From Azoarcus sp. CIB (GTDB lineage: Bacteria > Pseudomonadota > Gammaproteobacteria > Burkholderiales > Rhodocyclaceae), in NCBI RefSeq assembly GCF_001190925.1, contig NZ_CP011072.1, positions 1 to 64,000 of the forward strand: a stretch of 64,000 bases of DNA. Reading direction: 5' to 3'. Shown in pieces: positions 1-11,398 of the stretch (position 1 is the stretch's first letter; every line of letters starts with the position of its first letter). A program made the position numbers and the translations under genes. The notes beneath the pieces were generated by a model. The model did no database searches, was not told the origin of the DNA, and saw only the letters and a list, made by a program, of their open reading frames with translations.

Positions 1-1455
1 GTGTCACAAGCCCTAACCATCGAGTCCGTGAGTCAAGATTTTTGGTCCTTCTGCCTGTCGCGCCTTGAGAGTGAGCTGCCCCCGCAGCAGTTCAACACAT
101 GGATCAAGACGCTGCGTGCCGAGGCCGGCACGAGCGAAGAACCGTCGCTGCGCCTGTTCGCCCCCAACCGTTTCGTCATGCAGTGGGTGCGCGAACGCTA
201 CCTCAAGCGCATCGCCGAGCTCGGCGAGGAATTCCACGGCGGCCCGCTGCTGCTCGAACTCGTGATGGCCGAAGCGGGCAGCGCGCGCACGGCCGCGCGC
301 CCCGTCGCCCCCGTCATGCCGGTCGCATCGGAAGGCGCAGCCGCGAACGCCACCCCCGCGCCCATCGCCGCCCCCGCCATCATCACGCGCCCCGAACCCG
401 AGCCCGCGATCACCTCGGCCGACCTCGCCTACGAGAAGACGCGCCTCAACCCGGACTTCACCTTCGACACGCTGGTCACCGGCCGCGCCAACGACCTCGC
501 ACGCGCCGCCGCGATGCAGGTCGCGCAGAACCCCGGCACGTCCTACAACCCGCTGTTCGTCTACGGCGGCGTCGGCCTCGGCAAGACCCACCTGGTGCAC
601 GCCATCGGCAACGCCGTGTATCGGCGCAACCCGCGTGCGGTGATCCGCTATGTCCACGTCGAGGACTACTACGCCGACGTCGTGCGCGCCTACCAGCAGA
701 AGAGCTTCGACGCGTTCAAGCGCTACTACCGCTCGCTCGACCTGCTGCTGATCGACGACATCCAGTTCTTCAACAACAAGAACCGCACGCAGGAAGAATT
801 CTTCCACGCCTTCAACGCGCTGACCGAGGCACGCAAGCAGATCGTCATCACCTGCGACACCTACCCGAAGGACATCCAGGGCCTCGAAGACCGTCTCATC
901 TCGCGCTTCGACTGGGGCCTCACGGTACAGATCGAGCCGCCCGAGCTCGAGATGCGCGTCGCGATCCTGCAGAAGAAGGCCGAGGCGCTGCGCGTCGATC
1001 TGCACGACGACGTCGCCTTCCTGATCGCCAAGAACCTGCGCTCCAACGTGCGCGAGCTCGAAGGCGCGTTGAACAAGGTCGTCGCCTTCGCGCGCTTCCA
1101 CGGTCGCGGCATCTCGCTGGAAGTCGCCAAGGACGCGCTGAAGGATCTGCTCAACGCGCACAACCGCCAGCTCACCATCGAGCACATCCAGAAGACGGTC
1201 GCCGACTACTACAAGATCAAGGTCGCCGACATGCACTCGAAGAAGCGCACGCGCGTCATCGCGCGGCCGCGCCAGGTCGCGATGTGGCTCGCGAAGGACC
1301 TCACGCCGATGTCGCTGCCGGCGATCGGCGAGGCCTTCGGCGGACGCGACCACACCACCGTGCTGCACGCCTGCCGCACCATCGCGGACCTGCGCCTCGG
1401 AGACCAGCAGCTCAACCACGACGTGCACGTGCTCACGCAGGTGCTGCGCGGATGA
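1..1455 (+). CDS. dnaA: Chromosomal replication initiator DnaA
   Basis: DnaA is the AAA+ ATPase that binds 9-mer DnaA boxes and opens the replication origin. The 484-residue protein shows the usual order: an N-terminal helicase-loading domain (about 1-85), a variable Pro/Ala-rich linker (about 90-140), and the AAA+ core with Walker [10 protein letters not shown] near residue 190 and Walker [10 protein letters not shown] near 250. The C-terminal DNA-binding domain contains the signature [11 protein letters not shown] near 450. The start codon is GTG at the first base of the window, so upstream promoter or origin sequence cannot be seen. dnaN follows after 68 bp and gyrB after that, the common bacterial dnaA-dnaN-gyrB order (recF is absent). 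Length is normal for the family. Confidence 0.98.
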   Translation: MSQALTIESVSQDFWSFCLSRLESELPPQQFNTWIKTLRAEAGTSEEPSLRLFAPNRFVMQWVRERYLKRIAELGEEFHGGPLLLELVMAEAGSARTAARPVAPVMPVASEGAAANATPAPIAAPAIITRPEPEPAITSADLAYEKTRLNPDFTFDTLVTGRANDLARAAAMQVAQNPGTSYNPLFVYGGVGLGKTHLVHAIGNAVYRRNPRAVIRYVHVEDYYADVVRAYQQKSFDAFKRYYRSLDLLLIDDIQFFNNKNRTQEEFFHAFNALTEARKQIVITCDTYPKDIQGLEDRLISRFDWGLTVQIEPPELEMRVAILQKKAEALRVDLHDDVAFLIAKNLRSNVRELEGALNKVVAFARFHGRGISLEVAKDALKDLLNAHNRQLTIEHIQKTVADYYKIKVADMHSKKRTRVIARPRQVAMWLAKDLTPMSLPAIGEAFGGRDHTTVLHACRTIADLRLGDQQLNHDVHVLTQVLRG

Positions 1456-1523
1456 GCGCTCCCCGCAGCACCGCTTCCCTGCCCGGACAAACGGAATAAT
1501 TTCAAACGGAAGATCCTGACGCC

Positions 1524-2630
1524 ATGCTTCTGCTCACCACCACCCGCGATGCGCTCCTCGCCCCGCTGCAGTCGGTCGCCGGCATCGTCGAAAAGCGCCA
1601 CACCCTGCCGATCCTGTCGAACGTGCTGATCGAGAAGCACGGCGACCAGCTCACCCTGCTCGCCACCGACATCGAGATCCAGATCCGCACGACTACGGGC
1701 GGGCACATCGGCGGCGAGGACGCGTCCATCACCGTCGCGGCGAAGAAGCTGCAGGACATCTTGCGCGCGCTGCCCTCCGAGGGCGAGGTGGTGCTCACGC
1801 TCGACGACAAGCGCCTCACCGTGAAGGCCGGCCGCAGCCGCTTCGCGCTGCAGACGCTGCCCGCCGCCGACTACCCGCGCATGAACCTGCCCGACGGCGA
1901 CGCCACGCGCTTCAGCACCAGCCAGAAGAGCTTCAAGCGCCAGCTCGCGCAGGTCGCCTACGCGATGGCGCAGCAGGACATCCGCTACTACCTCAACGGC
2001 CTGCTGCTGATCGCCGACGGCAAGGAACTGCGCATGGTCGCGACCGACGGCCACCGCCTCGCGTTCGCCTCCAGCCCGCTCGAGGCCGAAGTGCCGCGCA
2101 CCGATGTCATCCTGCCGCGCAAGACGGTCATGGAACTCGCGCGCCAGCTCGCCGACAGCGAAGATCCGCTCGAAGTCGTCCTCGCCGGCAACCAGGTGGT
2201 GTTCCGCTTCGGCCCGATCGAGCTCGTCTCCAAGCTCATCGACGGCAAGTTCCCCGACTACGAGCGCGTCATCCCGCAGAACCACCAGAAGCTGCTGACC
2301 TTCGAGCGCACCCCGCTGCTCGCGACCCTGTCGCGCGTCGCGATCCTGACCAACGACAAGTTCCGCGGCGTGCGCCTCGTGCTCGGCGACGGCACGCTGA
2401 AGATCGCCAGCACCAACGCCGAACAGGAAGAAGCCCAGGAAGAGCTGGAAGTCGACTACCACGACGCCCCGCTCGACATCGGCTTCAACGTCACCTACCT
2501 GCTCGACGTGCTCACCAATACCCACGAAGACCAGGTCGAGTGGCGCTTCAACGACGGCAACTCCAGCGCGCTGGTGACCCTGCCGGGCAATGACCGCTTC
2601 AAGTACGTGGTCATGCCGATGCGCATCTGA
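1524..2630 (+). CDS. dnaN: DNA polymerase III beta sliding clamp
   Basis: DnaN forms the ring-shaped dimeric clamp that tethers DNA polymerase III to DNA. The protein has 368 residues, the normal family length. It starts MLLLTTTRDALLAPLQ and ends in the typical C-terminal motif VVMPMRI, which forms part of the partner-binding region. It lies 68 bp downstream of dnaA on the same strand, and co-transcription is likely. A GC-rich hairpin follows the stop codon before gyrB. Confidence 0.98.
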   Translation: MLLLTTTRDALLAPLQSVAGIVEKRHTLPILSNVLIEKHGDQLTLLATDIEIQIRTTTGGHIGGEDASITVAAKKLQDILRALPSEGEVVLTLDDKRLTVKAGRSRFALQTLPAADYPRMNLPDGDATRFSTSQKSFKRQLAQVAYAMAQQDIRYYLNGLLLIADGKELRMVATDGHRLAFASSPLEAEVPRTDVILPRKTVMELARQLADSEDPLEVVLAGNQVVFRFGPIELVSKLIDGKFPDYERVIPQNHQKLLTFERTPLLATLSRVAILTNDKFRGVRLVLGDGTLKIASTNAEQEEAQEELEVDYHDAPLDIGFNVTYLLDVLTNTHEDQVEWRFNDGNSSALVTLPGNDRFKYVVMPMRI

Positions 2631-2663
2631 CGCGAGCCGGCGCCCGCCGCCGCCGCGTTCTGA

Positions 2664-2693
2664 CGCCCCGGGACCTCCCGGGGCGCGTTCTTT
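2664..2693 (+). terminator. Intrinsic terminator candidate after dnaN
   Basis: A perfect 10-bp stem, CGCCCCGGGA with TCCCGGGGCG, closes a 2-nt CC loop and is followed by CGTTCTTT. The T tract is short, so termination may be partial and gyrB may be partly co-transcribed with dnaA-dnaN. Confidence 0.6.
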
Positions 2694-2705
2694 GATGATT
2701 CATAG

Positions 2706-5222
<2,517 letters not shown>

Positions 5223-5250
5223 TGCGTTCGGGTGGCGCAGGTAATGAAAG

Positions 5251-5273
5251 AAGCTCCTTTCGGAGCTTTTTTT
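5251..5273 (+). terminator. Intrinsic terminator after gyrB
   Basis: The stem AAGCTCC / GGAGCTT encloses a TTTC loop and is followed directly by a run of T. This is a textbook rho-independent terminator, 28 bases past the gyrB stop and just before the mobile island begins. Confidence 0.88.
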
Positions 5274-5442
5274 ACGTTCGTCAAGTGCGATCGAAGTCCG
5301 GAAGTCGGCCAAGGACTAAACCGCTCGCGCGGTAGGGCGTGCTGAACCGCGTCGAACAGTCAGGACGTCGCGGGTGCGCATCGGCAGTGCTCTGCCATGT
5401 TGGAGATGAGGCGATCCGCCTCGTTTTCGACAGGAGCACGTC

Positions 5443-6318
5443 ATGGAAACGACTATCCGCCCCATCAGCCCACTGCGCCAGCGCATGATCGAGGACATGC
5501 GGATGCGCAAGCTGGGCGACAGAACCCAGGAAGGGTACGTGCGCGCCGTGCGCTACTTCACGAAGTATCTTGGGCGCGCTCCGGATACCGCGACCGTCGA
5601 GGATCTGCGGAACTACCAGCTGTACCTCGTTGATCACGGGACGTCGCCCACGTCGCTCAACGCGGCAATTTCTGGCTTGAAGTTCTTCTTCACCGTCACG
5701 CTCGACCGTCCCGAGCTGATGGCCAAGATGCAGCCGGTGCATCTGCCGCGCACGTTGCCGGTGATCCTGAGCCCGGACGAGGTGAAGCGCCTGATCGCTG
5801 CGGCGGGCAACCTGAAACACCAAACCGCCCTGGCTCTGGCCTATGCCACGGGCCTACGCATCAGCGAAGTGGTGTCCCTGAAGGTGAGCGACATCGACAG
5901 CCAGCGCATGACCCTGCGGGTTGAACAAGGCAAGGGCCAGAAGGATCGTTATGCGATGCTGTCGCCGTTGCTGCTGGAACGGCTGCGCGTGTGGTGGCGG
6001 GTGGCCCGCGCGCAGGGCAAGATGCTCGATGGCGGCTGGCTGTTCCCGGGTCAGGATCCGGTCCGGCACCTCAGCGCCCGGCAACTCGACCGTGCCATCC
6101 ACGCCGCTGCCGACGAAGCCGGCATCGGGAAGCGGGTATCGATGCACTCGCTGCGCCATGCCTTTGCCACGCACCTGCTGGAGCAGAAGGTCGACATCCG
6201 CCTGATCCAGGTCCTGCTCGGGCACAAGAAGCTCGAAACAACCGCCCTGTACGCCCAGGTCGCCACCGACATCCTGCGCGAGGTCGTCAGCCCGTTGGAG
6301 AAGCTGAACTCCCCGTAG
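5443..6318 (+). CDS. Tyrosine recombinase (XerC/D-like) of the IS91-type element
   Basis: This 291-residue protein is a site-specific tyrosine recombinase. An N-terminal SAM-like core-binding domain (about 10-95) precedes a catalytic domain with the R-H-R-H-Y set: the first Arg in ATGLRISEVVSL near 145, HSLRHAF near 235, LLGHKKLETT near 260, and the presumed nucleophile in TALYAQV near 268. A Shine-Dalgarno AGGAG lies 6 bases before the ATG. The HUH transposase starts 7 bases after its stop, so the two are translationally linked. Integrases of this type accompany a subset of IS91-family elements, where their exact role is not settled. It is unlikely to be the housekeeping XerC because of this pairing. 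Confidence 0.85.
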   Translation: METTIRPISPLRQRMIEDMRMRKLGDRTQEGYVRAVRYFTKYLGRAPDTATVEDLRNYQLYLVDHGTSPTSLNAAISGLKFFFTVTLDRPELMAKMQPVHLPRTLPVILSPDEVKRLIAAAGNLKHQTALALAYATGLRISEVVSLKVSDIDSQRMTLRVEQGKGQKDRYAMLSPLLLERLRVWWRVARAQGKMLDGGWLFPGQDPVRHLSARQLDRAIHAAADEAGIGKRVSMHSLRHAFATHLLEQKVDIRLIQVLLGHKKLETTALYAQVATDILREVVSPLEKLNSP

Positions 6319-6325
6319 CGCCGCC

Positions 6326-7492
6326 ATGGGGCGGCCTGCCCTGGAGGTCGCCGACATCTTCCGCACCCATGGCCCCGCGTGGCGAGCACAGCAGTCGGGC
6401 CACCTGAGCCTCGGTCAGCTCAAGGTCATGTCGGCCATCGAACAGTGCCGTACCGCGGCGCTGGGCGGACACGCATTGCGTTGCAATGGCTGCGGGCATG
6501 AGGAGATCAGCTACAACTCCTGCCGCAACCGGCACTGCCCGAAGTGCCAGGCGCGTGCCGCCCAGCGCTGGCTCGAGGCCCGACAAGCCGATCTGCTGCC
6601 GGTCGAGTATTACCACGTCGTCTTCACGCTGCCCGAACCGATCAGCGCCATCGCCTACACCAACAAGGCGGTGCTCTACCGGCTGCTGTTCGACATGGCG
6701 GCGGAAACGCTGACGACCATCGCCGCCGATCCGAAACACCTCGGCGCCCAGATCGGCGCCACTCTGGTCCTGCACACCTGGGGTTCGGCATTGACGCATC
6801 ATCCCCACGTGCATGGCATCGTCCCCGGCGGTGGAATTTCTGCAGACGGGAAGCGCTGGGTCGCTTGCCGGCGCGGGTTCTTCCTGCCGGTGCGCGTGCT
6901 GTCGCGCTTGTTCCGTCGGCGCTTCATCGAGGAACTCGAGAAGCGGTATCGCGCCGGCCAGCTGCAATTCTTCGGCGAGCACGCGCCCCTGGCCGATGCC
7001 GGCGCGTTCGGCCGGTGGTTGGTGCCGCTGCGCAGGTGCGAGTGGGTGGTGTATGCCAAGCGTCCGTTCGCCGGTCCCGAGGCCGTATTGGCCTACCTCT
7101 CCCGCTACACCCACCGGGTGGCCATCTCGAACCGGCGATTGGTGGCGATGAATGACAGTGACGTGTCCTTCCGCTGGAAGGACTACCGGGCCAAGGGGCG
7201 TACCCGCCACAAGACGATGACGCTCGCCGCCGACGAGTTCATGCGGCGCTTCCTGCTGCATGTGTTGCCAACGGGCTTCCACCGCATCCGTCACTACGGA
7301 CTGCTGGCCAATGCCGGGCGACAGCAGAATCTCGCCACGGCGCGTGCCTTGCTCGATGTGCCTCGACCCGAACCGGTCGACAACGAAAGCGCCGTCACGC
7401 CACCGCCGACCTTCGTCTGTCGCTGCTGCGGCAGCGCCATGCTGGTCGTCGAGATCATGATGCGTCGACAACCGATTCGCGCTCCGCCATGA
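6326..7492 (+). CDS. IS91-family HUH transposase
   Basis: This 388-residue rolling-circle transposase has an N-terminal zinc-binding region (CNGCGHEE, then CRNRHCPKCQ near 70-80). The HUH metal motif sits in HHPHVHGIVPGG near 155-165. The Tyr that would nick DNA lies in the conserved stretch LSRYTHRVAISNRR near 260. A C-terminal CRCCGSAM pair of cysteines may form a second small zinc site. It makes single-strand nicks and moves the element by rolling-circle transfer. The frame is complete, so it may be active. Confidence 0.9.
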   Translation: MGRPALEVADIFRTHGPAWRAQQSGHLSLGQLKVMSAIEQCRTAALGGHALRCNGCGHEEISYNSCRNRHCPKCQARAAQRWLEARQADLLPVEYYHVVFTLPEPISAIAYTNKAVLYRLLFDMAAETLTTIAADPKHLGAQIGATLVLHTWGSALTHHPHVHGIVPGGGISADGKRWVACRRGFFLPVRVLSRLFRRRFIEELEKRYRAGQLQFFGEHAPLADAGAFGRWLVPLRRCEWVVYAKRPFAGPEAVLAYLSRYTHRVAISNRRLVAMNDSDVSFRWKDYRAKGRTRHKTMTLAADEFMRRFLLHVLPTGFHRIRHYGLLANAGRQQNLATARALLDVPRPEPVDNESAVTPPPTFVCRCCGSAMLVVEIMMRRQPIRAPP

Positions 7493-8103
7493 TCCACAGC
7501 TTGCAGCTCTTTCGTCGCACGACAGCACCGGCGCCCGAGTTCCCGGCGCCGGGAGCGGCCGGCTGTTGCTCGATGCCGTATCGCCCGCATTCGCCGCTTC
7601 TGGCACGCGCGATCGTGGCGCCAATGACCGCCGTCGGTGCCGATCTGTGCCTTGCCGACGCTTCAATGCATCAATCATCGGTCATCTTTGGAACACCGGC
7701 TGGCCTCAAATCCCCATAGGCCGCGCCCTACCCGAACCGCGCACCAGCATTCCGCGGTTTCGTCCCTGGAGGTTTATTCAACGTCTGCCCGCCGGCGCTC
7801 TCGCGTCATACAGCCTCGTCACGTGAAGGGCAGACGTCAAACAAACCTAAACCAATGCTGACGGCCGGCCTGCGCCAATTGAGCGGCAGCAACGATGCGG
7901 AAAGCTGCCGCACGGCGTTGCGCGCCGTCAAACAACAGTCTCACGTTCATCGAAGGGTCGTACCGACCCATTGCGGCCGGTGGCGGGACTTACCATGACA
8001 TCTCGGAAGCGGTCGTTCAGACTCGAAGTCTTTGGTGATGGCCTGAGAAGGCGAGCACACGTTGTAATGGATTACCCTAGCGTTTTTGTTCAGGGGATTT
8101 GCA
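7493..8103. other. Gene-free stretch between the IS91-type transposase and the truncated gene
   Basis: About 610 bases carry no convincing coding sequence. The left part presumably belongs to the IS91-type element's origin end. A perfect 10-bp inverted repeat, ACGTCTGCCC at 7781-7790 and GGGCAGACGT at 7828-7837, encloses 37 bases. From about 7860 on the sequence is lower in GC than the surrounding genes and has no recognisable features until the ribosome binding site of the next gene. Confidence 0.5.
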
Positions 8104-8403
8104 ATGGTCGATGCACAGATGAGCTGGGAGGATCTGACCGACAAAGGCCGCCAATCGGCCAACTGCCCTGCACCGATGCCCCCTGAACCCGCCGTGATCG
8201 CGGCATCCATCGATTCCCACCGTGCATCCCCCGAGGTTGGTATCAAGCGCCACTCTCGCAACAAACAGGTCGAGTTGGCCTCTAGCCTTCTGGAGCGGCG
8301 TGCCATCTATCTGGATCTTAAGTTCTGGATCGGACTGAGAGACGCGGATGCAGCCGGCAGCACGCCTCATCCATATGGTGATCTGCTGACATCACTTCGG
8401 CAG
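8104..8403 (+). pseudogene. 5' fragment of an unknown gene, cut off by the ISAs1 element
   Basis: A good Shine-Dalgarno (AGGGG, 7 bases before the ATG) starts a frame of 100 native codons. The frame then runs into the left inverted repeat of the insertion sequence at 8404 and ends with 15 element-encoded residues at 8451. The native part contains LLERRAIYLDLKFWIGLRDA, a hydrophobic-acidic pattern that looks like the start of a folded domain. I do not recognise the family. Base composition is less GC-rich than the chromosome, which suggests it arrived by transfer. The missing 3' part is not visible to the right of the element, apart from a possible short tail discussed in the rejected items. 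Confidence 0.55.
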
Positions 8404-9670
8404 CAGGGCAATCGCAGCGACTTTGCATATGAGAATGCAAAAGGTTGTTAACTTTCACGACCTTACCGAGCCCCTGTTCACAGCGTCATAATTTGTGTAG
8501 TTTCCTACCTTTTTGGGCCGCCCATGAAGGCAGGAAACATCATGCCGCTGACGCAGGTGTTCGTCTCGATTTCCGATCCGCGCAGCGCGCGCCACAAGCG
8601 CCACGATCTTGCCGAACTGCTCACGGTGGCGGTTTGCGCGGTGCTGTCGGGCGTGGACGACTTCGTCGACATCGAATTGTGGGCCGAGGCCAAGATCGAC
8701 TGGCTGCGGGGCTTCATGAAGCTTGAGCATGGCATCCCGTCCCATGACACGATCGGTCGCGTGTTCGGCATGATCACGCCCGATGAGTTCGAATCTGCAT
8801 TCCGGCGCTGGGTTGGCATGGTGGTGCCCGCGTTGGCCGAGGACACGGTCGTGGCAATCGATGGCAAGACCAGCCGACGAACCGCCAGCAAGACCAAGAC
8901 GCAGGCGAGTCCGCTGCACTTGGTCAGCGCATTCGTGGCCGGTATGGGTGTTGTGTTGGGCCAGACGGCGACCGCCGAGAAATCCAACGAGATCACGGCG
9001 ATCCCGGAATTGCTCGCCAAGTTGGCGCTCGAGGGCTGCGTGGTGACGATCGACGCGATGGGCACGCAGACGAAGATCGCGCGCACGATCCGCGAGCGTG
9101 GCGCCCATTACGTGCTGTGCGTGAAGGACAACCATCCGAAGCTGCTCGACTCGATCATGTTTGCCGGTATCGGTCCGAACGGACCGCTGACACCGAGTTC
9201 GACGCACGAGACCAAGAATCCAGGCCACGGTCGTAGCGAAGTCAGGCGATGCTGGGCCTTTGATGCAACCGAGCGGCTCTACAAGGCCGAGGACTGGCAG
9301 GACATCGCCAGCTTTGCCGTGGTCGAGCGCGTGCGCACGGTGGGCAATCGCACCAGCACCGAGCGCGCCTACTACATCAGCAGCCTGCCCGCCGACGCCG
9401 AGCGCATCGCTCGGGCCGTACGCAGTCACTGGGAGGTGGAGAATCGCCTTCACTGGTGTCTGGATGTGCAGTTCAATGAGGATCAGTCACGGGTGCGCAG
9501 CGGTTATGCCGCCAACAACCTGGCCATCGTCCGCCACATCGTGATGAACCTGCTGCGGCTCAATACGACCCGCAAGGCGAGCATCAAATCGAAGCGCATG
9601 CTGGCTGCCACCGTCGATGAATTTCGCGCCGAGTTGCTCGGGGTTATGACATGAAGGTGCGATTGCCCTG
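8404..9670 (+). mobile_element. ISAs1-family insertion sequence, 1267 bp
   Basis: The element is bounded by perfect 13-bp terminal inverted repeats. CAGGGCAATCGCA is at 8404-8416 and its complement at 9658-9670. It contains one complete DDE transposase gene. Size and repeat type fit the ISAs1 family. The flanks (ending acttcggcag on the left, starting cctgcgtatc on the right) do not match, so the expected 8-10 bp target duplication is missing. This implies a later deletion or recombination between copies. Confidence 0.9.
8542..9654 (+). CDS. ISAs1-family DDE transposase
   Basis: This 370-residue cut-and-paste transposase has the family landmarks: an N-terminal DPRSARHKRHDLAELL region, the first catalytic Asp in VVAIDGKTSRR, the second in VVTIDAMGTQTKIA, and the Glu in SHWEVENRLHWCLDVQFNED. 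The ATG at 8542 is preferred because AGGA lies 6 bases upstream. An in-frame ATG 18 bases earlier lacks a ribosome binding site. The gene is intact and fills most of the element. Confidence 0.93.
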   Translation: MPLTQVFVSISDPRSARHKRHDLAELLTVAVCAVLSGVDDFVDIELWAEAKIDWLRGFMKLEHGIPSHDTIGRVFGMITPDEFESAFRRWVGMVVPALAEDTVVAIDGKTSRRTASKTKTQASPLHLVSAFVAGMGVVLGQTATAEKSNEITAIPELLAKLALEGCVVTIDAMGTQTKIARTIRERGAHYVLCVKDNHPKLLDSIMFAGIGPNGPLTPSSTHETKNPGHGRSEVRRCWAFDATERLYKAEDWQDIASFAVVERVRTVGNRTSTERAYYISSLPADAERIARAVRSHWEVENRLHWCLDVQFNEDQSRVRSGYAANNLAIVRHIVMNLLRLNTTRKASIKSKRMLAATVDEFRAELLGVMT

Positions 9671-9834
9671 CCTGCGTATCTAACCTTCATTCGTCGAGTT
9701 GGACGTCCTTCACATTAAACGTTAATACCCCAAAGGGCACTAACCATCCGTAGATACAGATATATTGAAGGACAGCAAGGCAACGCGGAGCTGCCGTACC
9801 CATCAGAAGATTTAAGGACTGCTTAGTCCGACCC

Positions 9835-11304
9835 TCAGACATTCATATCCTGAGACTGCACCGCCACCACCAATCGTCTCACGCTCTCCGAAACCATCCC
9901 TTCCTCCAGATTCCCGTACCCCAGCACCAGCCCGTTGCACGTCATCGGCGCTCTGGCATAGCTTTGCAGCGCCCGCACCCCCAGCCCTAACTCGGCGGCA
10001 CGCTTCGCCACCTCCATATCGCGGATCTCGGGCGGCAACCACAACACCAGATGCAGCCCGGCGTCGCCGCCCGACAGTTCGACGCGTGGCCCGAACGCTT
10101 CTCGCAGTGCCGCGCGCAGTGCGGCCTGCCGGGCGGCGTAGCGGGCGCGCATGCGGCGCAGGTGGGCGGTGTAGTGGCCGCGCCGGATGAAGTCGGCGAG
10201 CGCGCGCTGTTCGATGCCCTGCCCGGCGCGCGTGGCCTGCGCGGTCGCGCGGGCGAAGTCGGCGGCGATGACTTGCGGCACGACGACGTAGCCGAGGCGC
10301 AAGCCGGGATAGAGCGTCTTGCTGAAGGTGCCGGCATAGACGACCGGGGCGTCCGCCTGCAGGCCGAACAGCGCGGGCGGCGCGGGGCCGGCGCGACGGA
10401 ATTCGCTGTCGTAGTCGTCCTCGATGATCCAGGCGCCGGACTGGCGTGCGCGCTCGATCAGGGCGAGGCGTCGCCGCAGGGACATGACGCGGCCGGTCGG
10501 GTACTGGTGCGAAGGCGTGATCATGATGAGTCGCGGCGGGTGATGGCGCCAGTCGTCCTCGGCGGGGGACATCCCCTCGGCGTCGACAGGCACGTCATGC
10601 ACCTGAAGCCCGGCGAGGCCAAAGGCGACGCGGGCGGCGAGGTAGCCGGGGTTTTCGGCCCACACCGTGTCGCCGTGGTCGCCGAGCAGGCGTGCGCAGA
10701 GGTCCAGTGCCGCCTGCGTTCCGCTGGTGATGACGATTTGTGCCGCATCCACCGGCAGGCCGCGCACGCTGGTGAGGTGGCCGGCCAGCGCCTCGCGCAG
10801 TGCGGGGTCGCCGCCATGCTCCGCATAGCCCAGCTGGCGCCAGCCTGCGTCGTGCCAAGCGCGTTCGAGGCAGGCGCGCCAGCTGCGGAAGGGGAAGGCG
10901 CCGAAGTCCGGCACCCCGGGAGAGAACGGCAGCGCCGCAGCCTCGCGCGCGGGTCCGGGCTGCAGCGCGGCCGCGGCGCGGACGGAGAGTCGTTGGGGCG
11001 CGGTGGGCGCATCCGCCGTGGCCGATCGCATGGCCGGCCGCGTGGGGAGCGCCGCCACGCGCGTGCCTTGGCGGTCTGCGACGAGGCAGCCTTCGGCGAC
11101 GAGTTGCTCGTACGCGAACAGCACGGTGTTGCGGGCGATCTTCAGCGAAGCGGCCAGCCCGCGGCTTGCGGGCAGGCGTGTGCCGGAAGCGAGACGGCCG
11201 GACAGGATGGCGTCGCGCAGGCGGTGGTAGAGCATTTGCTGACGCGACAAAGAGTGTGGAAACGTCTGCGGCAATGGCGGGGCGAGCAGCCAGTCGAGCT
11301 CCAT
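9835..11304 (-). CDS. MocR-family regulator (GntR HTH plus aminotransferase-like domain), PdxR-like
   Basis: This 489-residue fusion has an N-terminal GntR winged helix (about 20-90, with LPASRGLAASLKIARNTVLFAYEQL) joined to a fold-type I aminotransferase domain. The pyridoxal-phosphate lysine lies in YAGTFSKTLYPGLRLGY near residue 330, and IIEDDYDSEFR marks the cofactor-binding Asp region. MocR proteins sense pyridoxal phosphate or amino compounds and regulate neighbouring genes. Here the divergent neighbour is an FMN-binding pyridoxamine-oxidase-like protein, so a vitamin B6-related role is plausible but inferred. The ATG giving MELDWLL was chosen; longer upstream starts would run through the shared promoter region. 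Confidence 0.88.
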   Translation of the reverse strand: MELDWLLAPPLPQTFPHSLSRQQMLYHRLRDAILSGRLASGTRLPASRGLAASLKIARNTVLFAYEQLVAEGCLVADRQGTRVAALPTRPAMRSATADAPTAPQRLSVRAAAALQPGPAREAAALPFSPGVPDFGAFPFRSWRACLERAWHDAGWRQLGYAEHGGDPALREALAGHLTSVRGLPVDAAQIVITSGTQAALDLCARLLGDHGDTVWAENPGYLAARVAFGLAGLQVHDVPVDAEGMSPAEDDWRHHPPRLIMITPSHQYPTGRVMSLRRRLALIERARQSGAWIIEDDYDSEFRRAGPAPPALFGLQADAPVVYAGTFSKTLYPGLRLGYVVVPQVIAADFARATAQATRAGQGIEQRALADFIRRGHYTAHLRRMRARYAARQAALRAALREAFGPRVELSGGDAGLHLVLWLPPEIRDMEVAKRAAELGLGVRALQSYARAPMTCNGLVLGYGNLEEGMVSESVRRLVVAVQSQDMNV

Positions 11305-11329
11305 CGTGGCTCCATGATTCGTCGATTCT

Positions 11330-11351
11330 GTGGCACTAGGAAAGGTACCAC
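11330..11351. promoter_or_regulatory. Inverted repeat, candidate MocR operator
   Basis: GTGGCAC and GTACCAC, spaced by 8 bases, form a 7-bp dyad with one mismatch. It lies in the 94-bp gap between the divergent regulator and the FMN-binding protein. Its location suggests a binding site for the adjacent regulator, which is an inference. Confidence 0.4.
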
Positions 11352-11398
11352 CAGCGCCGTAGGCTTGCGTCGTCCTTCCCTTCCTGAGCACCGCCACC

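Larger units (their letters stand above)
5280..7840 (+). mobile_element. IS91-family element with accessory tyrosine recombinase (approximate ends)
   Basis: The tandem pair of a phage-type integrase and an IS91 Y1/HUH transposase marks a known IS91 subgroup that carries an upstream recombinase. IS91 elements move by rolling-circle replication, have no terminal inverted repeats and insert next to GTTC or CTTG tetranucleotides. A GTTC lies at 5276-5279, just past the gyrB terminator, so the left end may be there. The right end is set near a 10-bp perfect inverted repeat (7781-7790 and 7828-7837) that could be part of the origin end. Both boundaries are inferred and could be wrong by tens of bases. 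The transposase and recombinase frames are intact, so the element may be functional. Confidence 0.65.

Noticed and set aside
1456-1523. A replication origin between dnaA and dnaN
   Set aside because: The 68-bp gap has no TGTGGATAA-like boxes and no AT-rich tract. The region upstream of dnaA cannot be judged because the window starts there.
9711-9826. Short open stretch ending in ...EGQQGNAELPYPSEDLRTA right of the ISAs1 element
   Set aside because: It could be the tail of the truncated island gene, but it is too short, lacks supporting homology, and has no continuous frame with the fragment to the left. Kept only as a hint.
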